Below, one piece after another: positions 14,778-18,133 of a stretch of DNA of 18,133 nucleotides. The notes beneath the pieces were generated by a model, which worked only from the letters and a program-made list of their open reading frames with translations, was not told the DNA's origin and searched no databases. The stretch is taken from contig JAVCBZ010000046.1 in assembly GCA_030765735.1 (NCBI GenBank), positions 1-18,133 of the forward strand. Reading direction: 5' to 3'. Made by a program: the position numbers and the translations under genes. Position 1 is the stretch's first letter. Each line of letters opens with the position of its first letter. Origin of the DNA: Candidatus Susulua stagnicola. GTDB lineage: Bacteria > Omnitrophota > Gorgyraeia > Duberdicusellales > 4484-171.

Positions 14778-15803
14778 ATGAAAATTGGTATTCTTACTGG
14801 CGGTGGTGATTGTCCAGGTTTAAACCCAGTTATCCGAGCAGTGGTTAGAAAAGCTATACTTAACAATGATCAAATTCTAGGCTTGCGCTATGGATGGAAA
14901 GGCTTAATAGACAAAGAAACTATTCCCCTAGATATACATTCAGTATCAGGAATTCTTCACAGAGGAGGCACTATCTTAGGTACATCTCGTACTAATCCTT
15001 ATAAAAAAGAAGGTGATTCCCAAAAAGCTATAGCAAATTTTAAAGAACTTGGCTTAGACGCTTTAGTAGCTATTGGAGGAGAAGATACTCTAGGCGCAGC
15101 AACAAAGCTTCATAAAGATGGTCTAAATACTATTGGAGTTCCTAAAACAATAGACAATGACTTAGGAGCAACTGATTTTACCTTTGGTTTTGACACTGCA
15201 GTGAATATTGTAACTGAATGTCTTGATCGACTACACACCACTGCTGAATCTCATAACCGTGTTATAGTTGTTGAGGTTATGGGTCGTCACGCTGGCTGGA
15301 TTGCTGCCTATTCTGGAATAGCAGGAGGAGCTGACTATATACTTATTCCTGAACTAGCAATTGACATTGACGAGGTGTGTCAATCATTAAAAAAACGTCA
15401 TGATAGAGGTAAAAATTTTAGCATTGTTGTAGTAGCTGAAGGTGCTTTTTTTAAGAATGAGAATGTAGCACTTCAAGAAAAAAAACTAGATGCTTTTGGT
15501 CATGTAAGGTTAGGCGGAATAGGCCATACTCTAGGTACAATGGTTGAACAAAAAACTGGGTATGAAACAAGAGTAACAGTTTTAGGTCATATTCAAAGAG
15601 GTGGCACCCCATCAGCTTTTGATCGAGTCTTAGGAACAAGATTCGGAGCAAAAGCCTATGATTTAGTAAAAAATGGCCAATTCGGAAGAATGGCTAGCTT
15701 AAAAGGCAATGAAATTGTAGACGTTGCTTTAGAAGAAGCAACTGCGAAGTTAAAAACTCTTGATATGAAAATTTATGATATAGCTAAAATATTTTTTAGC
15801 TAA
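14778..15803 (+). CDS. pfp: 6-Phosphofructokinase, pyrophosphate-dependent signature
   Basis: It phosphorylates fructose 6-phosphate in glycolysis. The 341 residues match the group III ('mixed-substrate') PfkA family: MKIGILTGGGDCPGLN, RGGTILGTSR, VIGG-type loop IGGEDTLGAA, PKTIDND, TFGFDTAV, MGRHAGWIA and a closing FDRVLGTRFG. Two positions are diagnostic. Asp103 (GGEDT) replaces the glycine of ATP-dependent enzymes (Gly104 in Escherichia coli), and Lys123 (PKTIDND) replaces Gly124. The Asp/Lys pair is the classic pyrophosphate-dependent signature, which would make the reaction reversible. GGAG is eight bases upstream of the ATG. The phosphate-donor call comes from these residues only. Confidence 0.9.
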   Translation: MKIGILTGGGDCPGLNPVIRAVVRKAILNNDQILGLRYGWKGLIDKETIPLDIHSVSGILHRGGTILGTSRTNPYKKEGDSQKAIANFKELGLDALVAIGGEDTLGAATKLHKDGLNTIGVPKTIDNDLGATDFTFGFDTAVNIVTECLDRLHTTAESHNRVIVVEVMGRHAGWIAAYSGIAGGADYILIPELAIDIDEVCQSLKKRHDRGKNFSIVVVAEGAFFKNENVALQEKKLDAFGHVRLGGIGHTLGTMVEQKTGYETRVTVLGHIQRGGTPSAFDRVLGTRFGAKAYDLVKNGQFGRMASLKGNEIVDVALEEATAKLKTLDMKIYDIAKIFFS

Positions 15804-15817
15804 AAACAATTTATTTT

Positions 15818-16399
15818 ATGGAAGAAACTATTATAAAAGCCATAAGCAAACACAAAGAAGCACTACAAATTCTTGAAGAAAAAATCTTGGATATAGTTAA
15901 AATTGCTTCTTTGTTTATTGAAAGCCTAGAGGCTGGAGGCAAAATTATCTTTATTGGTAATGGTGGTAGTGCTGCTGATTCTCAACATCTAGCTGCAGAA
16001 TTAGTTGGACGCTTCAATAAAAATCGAAAAGCTTTAGCAGCAATAGCTCTTACCACTGACACCTCAATCCTTACAGCAATTGGTAATGATTTTGGCTTTG
16101 ATCAAATATTTTCTCGACAAATCGAAGCTTTAGCTGGAAACAAGGATCTTATAGTTGGAATATCAACTTCAGGACAATCAAAAAATATCATAAAGGCTAT
16201 AGAGACAGCTAAGGCTATTGGATTGAAAAGCATTGGTTTTCTAGGCAAAGATGGGGGAAAGATAAAAAACCTAGTTGATCTCGATTTAACTATTTCTTTA
16301 GATAACACGCCAAGCATACAAGAAATGCATATATTAGCTGGTCATGTTATCTGCGAAATGGTTGAAAATCATTTTAGCAGTATTGAAGAATCTATTTAA
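15818..16399 (+). CDS. gmhA: Sedoheptulose-7-phosphate isomerase
   Basis: It converts sedoheptulose 7-phosphate to D-glycero-D-manno-heptose 7-phosphate, the first step towards ADP-heptose for LPS inner core. The 193-residue SIS-domain protein has IGNGGSAADSQHLAAELVGR with Glu61 in the catalytic position, GISTSGQSKNI for phosphate binding, and IQEMHILAGHVICEMVE containing Gln168 and His176. It starts 14 bases after the preceding gene with no Shine-Dalgarno. Together with rfaE2 it indicates heptose-containing LPS or another heptosylated surface polymer. Confidence 0.95.
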   Translation: MEETIIKAISKHKEALQILEEKILDIVKIASLFIESLEAGGKIIFIGNGGSAADSQHLAAELVGRFNKNRKALAAIALTTDTSILTAIGNDFGFDQIFSRQIEALAGNKDLIVGISTSGQSKNIIKAIETAKAIGLKSIGFLGKDGGKIKNLVDLDLTISLDNTPSIQEMHILAGHVICEMVENHFSSIEESI

Positions 16400-16451
16400 T
16401 TTAGATGTACTTTATTAAGATACAGAGCTCTTCTAAATCCCACTAAAAGTA

Positions 16452-16913
16452 ATGGGTAAAATTAAAAATCTTAAAAATTTAGAATCCGATATATCCAATC
16501 TAAAGCGTAAGGGTAAAACAATAGTCTTTACTAATGGTTGTTTTGACATTCTTCACCTAGGACACCTAAAAATCTTAAAAGAAGCTAAGCAAAAAGGAGA
16601 TATACTAGTTGTTGGATTAAATTCTGATACTTCAATAAAAAAGATAAAAGGTCCCCAACGTCCAATTGTAAATCAAAAGACTAGAGCAAACATTTTAGCA
16701 AACATGATTGGAGTCGATTATGTTATTCTTTTTAACCAAGCCACTCCTTATAACTTAATTAAAAGAATTAAACCTGATATTTTAGTTAAGGGCGGTGATT
16801 GGAAACAAGATAAAATAGTAGGAAACGAATTAGTTAAAAAAGTTTATCGAGTAAAGCTCTGTCCAGGACATTCTACTACTAGCATAATTAATAAAATAAA
16901 AAAAAGTGGCTGA
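16452..16913 (+). CDS. rfaE2: D-glycero-beta-D-manno-heptose 1-phosphate adenylyltransferase
   Basis: It makes ADP-D-glycero-D-manno-heptose, equivalent to the C-terminal domain of HldE. The 153-residue nucleotidyltransferase shows TNGCFDILHLGHL with the HxGH motif (His35, His38), GLNSDTSI, RANILANM, KGGDW and the end motif GHSTTSII. The heptose kinase (HldE N-domain/RfaE1) and phosphatase GmhB are absent from the window, so they are encoded elsewhere if the pathway is complete. The stop overlaps the next GTG start by eight bases. No clear Shine-Dalgarno is seen. Confidence 0.94.
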   Translation: MGKIKNLKNLESDISNLKRKGKTIVFTNGCFDILHLGHLKILKEAKQKGDILVVGLNSDTSIKKIKGPQRPIVNQKTRANILANMIGVDYVILFNQATPYNLIKRIKPDILVKGGDWKQDKIVGNELVKKVYRVKLCPGHSTTSIINKIKKSG

Positions 16914-17346
16914 AGAAGGCGTATTAAGAGTTATTGATGCAAATTTTAACCGTTGTAAGGAAGGTTTACGGGTTGTTGAGGATATATTCCGTTTTATCAT
17001 TAAACAAAATGCTCTAAGAGAAAATTTACGTAAGTTACGTCACGCTTTAGACAAGATAGCCCAAGAAAAAATTATTAAACAAGCAATTCTTAGTCGAGAT
17101 TCTAAAAACGATCTCGGGAAAAAGTGTGACAGCTTAGAGATAAACCGTAAAAACGTAAACAGTCTTATCTACATTAACCTTCAAAGAGTTAAAGAATCTT
17201 TAAGGGTACTCGAGGAATTTTTTAAGTTAATTATTCCGAAGCATGTTTCAAAAATTAAAAAAATACGCTATGAAGTCTATGGATTGGAAAAAGAAATTCT
17301 TAAAAAATGGCCTCCTTTACGTAATCCTCGACAAAGAAGTAATTGA
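16906..17346 (+). CDS. ThiD2-like domain; N-terminal part of an apparently split thiD2-thiE gene
   Basis: The reading frame gives 146 residues beginning VIDANFNRCKEGLRVVEDI, the hallmark of the ThiD2 domain normally fused in front of ThiE. ThiD2 is reported to phosphorylate hydroxymethylpyrimidine phosphate in thiamine synthesis. After EILK at about 17303 the frame reads out-of-family sequence (KWPPLRNPRQRSN) and stops. The +1 frame continues as a proper ThiE (NGLLYVILDKE). One extra base near the A6 run at 17302-17307 would explain this. The corrected fusion would be about 346 residues. GTG 16906 overlaps the preceding gene. Confidence 0.8.
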   Translation: MAEEGVLRVIDANFNRCKEGLRVVEDIFRFIIKQNALRENLRKLRHALDKIAQEKIIKQAILSRDSKNDLGKKCDSLEINRKNVNSLIYINLQRVKESLRVLEEFFKLIIPKHVSKIKKIRYEVYGLEKEILKKWPPLRNPRQRSN

Positions 17347-17947
17347 TAAGGCTAAAATTAATATCTTCCTTTTAGCTAAAAAATTAGCTTATTTTGGTGT
17401 TGATATTTTTCAACTTAGAGCAAAGGGGCTTACTGATAAAGAATACCTATCAATAGCTACAAAGCTTTCAAAAGTTATTCAAAAAAGGAAAAAATTATTT
17501 ATTGTAAATGATCGTGCCGACATTACTTTCCTTTCAAAGGCTTCTGGACTTCATTTAGGCGAAAGTGATATCTCTTTCGCTAAGGCTAGAAAAATTATTG
17601 GCAAAAGCGCAATCATCGGTAAAACTATTCATTCTGCAAGCCAATTAGATAATTTGAAAGCTCAAGAGCATAGAGAAGGAACTAAGGTTGACTATATTAG
17701 CTTTGGACCAGCATTTAAAACCAAAACAAAACCTAACTTAGAACCCTTAGCTTCTAATGAGTTAAGAATATTAATTAAAAAAAGTAAAAAACTAATATTT
17801 GCTATCGGAGGAATAAATCAGTATAATATAGATTCTTTACTCGAATCTGGCATAAGAAATGTTGCAATTTGTCGAGGAATTATTTTAGCAAAAAATTTGA
17901 AAACAACTATTAACAACTATAAAAAATGTTTAAACAAAGCTTCCTAA
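17243..17947 (+). CDS. thiE: Thiamine-phosphate synthase (C-terminal part of split gene)
   Basis: It joins hydroxymethylpyrimidine diphosphate and thiazole phosphate to form thiamine phosphate. From about 17314 the TIM barrel is complete: YVILDKEV, DIFQLRAKGLTDKEY, LFIVNDRADI, SGLHLGESD, IIGKTIHS, YISFGPAFKTKTKP, FAIGGIN and a final NVAICRGI. The frame opens at ATG 17243. The first 20 or so residues (MFQKLKKYAMKSMDWKKKF) look like out-of-frame ThiD2 sequence, and no Shine-Dalgarno precedes any of its ATGs. Translation therefore probably belongs to the ThiD2 frame with a +1 shift near 17302-17312, or the shift is a sequence error. It overlaps thiC by 22 bases. Confidence 0.88.
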   Translation: MFQKLKKYAMKSMDWKKKFLKNGLLYVILDKEVIDKAKINIFLLAKKLAYFGVDIFQLRAKGLTDKEYLSIATKLSKVIQKRKKLFIVNDRADITFLSKASGLHLGESDISFAKARKIIGKSAIIGKTIHSASQLDNLKAQEHREGTKVDYISFGPAFKTKTKPNLEPLASNELRILIKKSKKLIFAIGGINQYNIDSLLESGIRNVAICRGIILAKNLKTTINNYKKCLNKAS

Positions 17948-18133
17948 AAACTTTAGCCAAAAAAGAAACTGTTCCTTTAGCTTTCCTAAAAAAACAACTA
18001 AGAGAAGGAAAAGTCGTTATCCCTTTAAATAAAAAACGAAAAATATCTAATCCTTGTGCTATTGGTGAAGGTCTAAAGATAAAAATTAACACGAATGTTG
18101 GTTTATCTACTCAAGCTCTTAGTATCAAAACCG
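17926..18133 (+). CDS. thiC: Phosphomethylpyrimidine synthase, N-terminal fragment (runs off the window)
   Basis: The first 69 codons of a gene that continues past the end of the window. The product matches the N-terminus of ThiC: a short helical start, then LREGKVVIPLNKKRK, NPCAIGEGLKIKINTNVGLS, which corresponds to the family's IG.GL..K.N.N.G.S pattern. ThiC makes hydroxymethylpyrimidine phosphate from aminoimidazole ribotide by radical-SAM chemistry; its iron-sulfur motif lies in the missing C-terminus. The start lies inside the end of thiE in another frame, without a Shine-Dalgarno, so coupled translation is likely. Confidence 0.87.
   Translation, partial: MFKQSFLKTLAKKETVPLAFLKKQLREGKVVIPLNKKRKISNPCAIGEGLKIKINTNVGLSTQALSIKT

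Noticed and set aside
15793..15806. Perfect palindrome TTTTTAGCTAAAAA at the end of the phosphofructokinase gene as a terminator
   Set aside because: The stem is nearly all A-T with no loop or following T-run, it includes the stop codon, and gmhA follows within 14 bases.

Overview
The window is A+T-rich and densely packed, and every gene I can support is on the + strand. It reads as chromosome from an uncultured Gram-negative bacterium. Support for an outer membrane comes from a TonB-like protein and two ADP-heptose (LPS inner core) genes. The A+T richness, the AmmeMemoRadiSam-B/DUF1844/Trm112-like/aroQ/M24/efp/accB/accC neighbourhood and the short-period inverted repeats suggest candidate phylum Omnitrophota (OP3) or a relative. 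That placement is inference from gene order, not a measured phylogeny.

Region A (75-7994) is a six-gene carbohydrate locus. It holds a lipoprotein solute-binding protein, two MalF/MalG-type ABC permeases, a 787-residue secreted protein with TPR-like modules and a clan-A glycosidase domain, a secreted protein with two tandem carbohydrate-binding-like domains, and a second secreted clan-A glycosidase related to the first. The first four genes overlap and the last two follow after 47 and 38 bases. No ABC ATPase is encoded here. The simplest reading is external binding and cleavage of a glycan followed by ABC import of the product.

Region B (8075-8725) is a single TonB-like gene. A TATAAT box ends 7 bases before its ATG, so the mRNA may be leaderless.

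Region C (8741 to the end) starts at a near-consensus promoter (TTGACA, 17-base spacer, TATCCT) and runs as one tight gene train. In order: Memo-family protein, DUF1844 protein, Trm112-like zinc ribbon, AroQ, M24 peptidase, EF-P, AccB, AccC, an AmaP/Asp23-like membrane protein, a phosphofructokinase with pyrophosphate-type signature residues, GmhA, RfaE2, a ThiD2 domain and ThiE (apparently one gene split by a +1 frameshift), and the start of ThiC. The aroQ-M24-efp-accB-accC-Asp23-like order matches the Bacillus subtilis yqhS-yqhT-efp-...-accB-accC-yqhY region.

The most unusual signal is a set of short-period tandem repeats at or just before gene starts. Three have a 7-base period (64-98, 3134-3273, 9599-9676) and one has an 8-base period (14697-14756). 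Three of the four have two inverted arms kept in the same period. At 3134-3273 the repeat is translated: one arm encodes the charged N-terminus, and the other encodes the hydrophobic core of the signal peptide of the large glycosidase. At 64-98 the repeat supplies the start codon and the basic N-terminus of the solute-binding lipoprotein. No stretch over 300 bases lacks a gene. I saw no rRNA, tRNA, CRISPR array, transposase or minus-strand gene.
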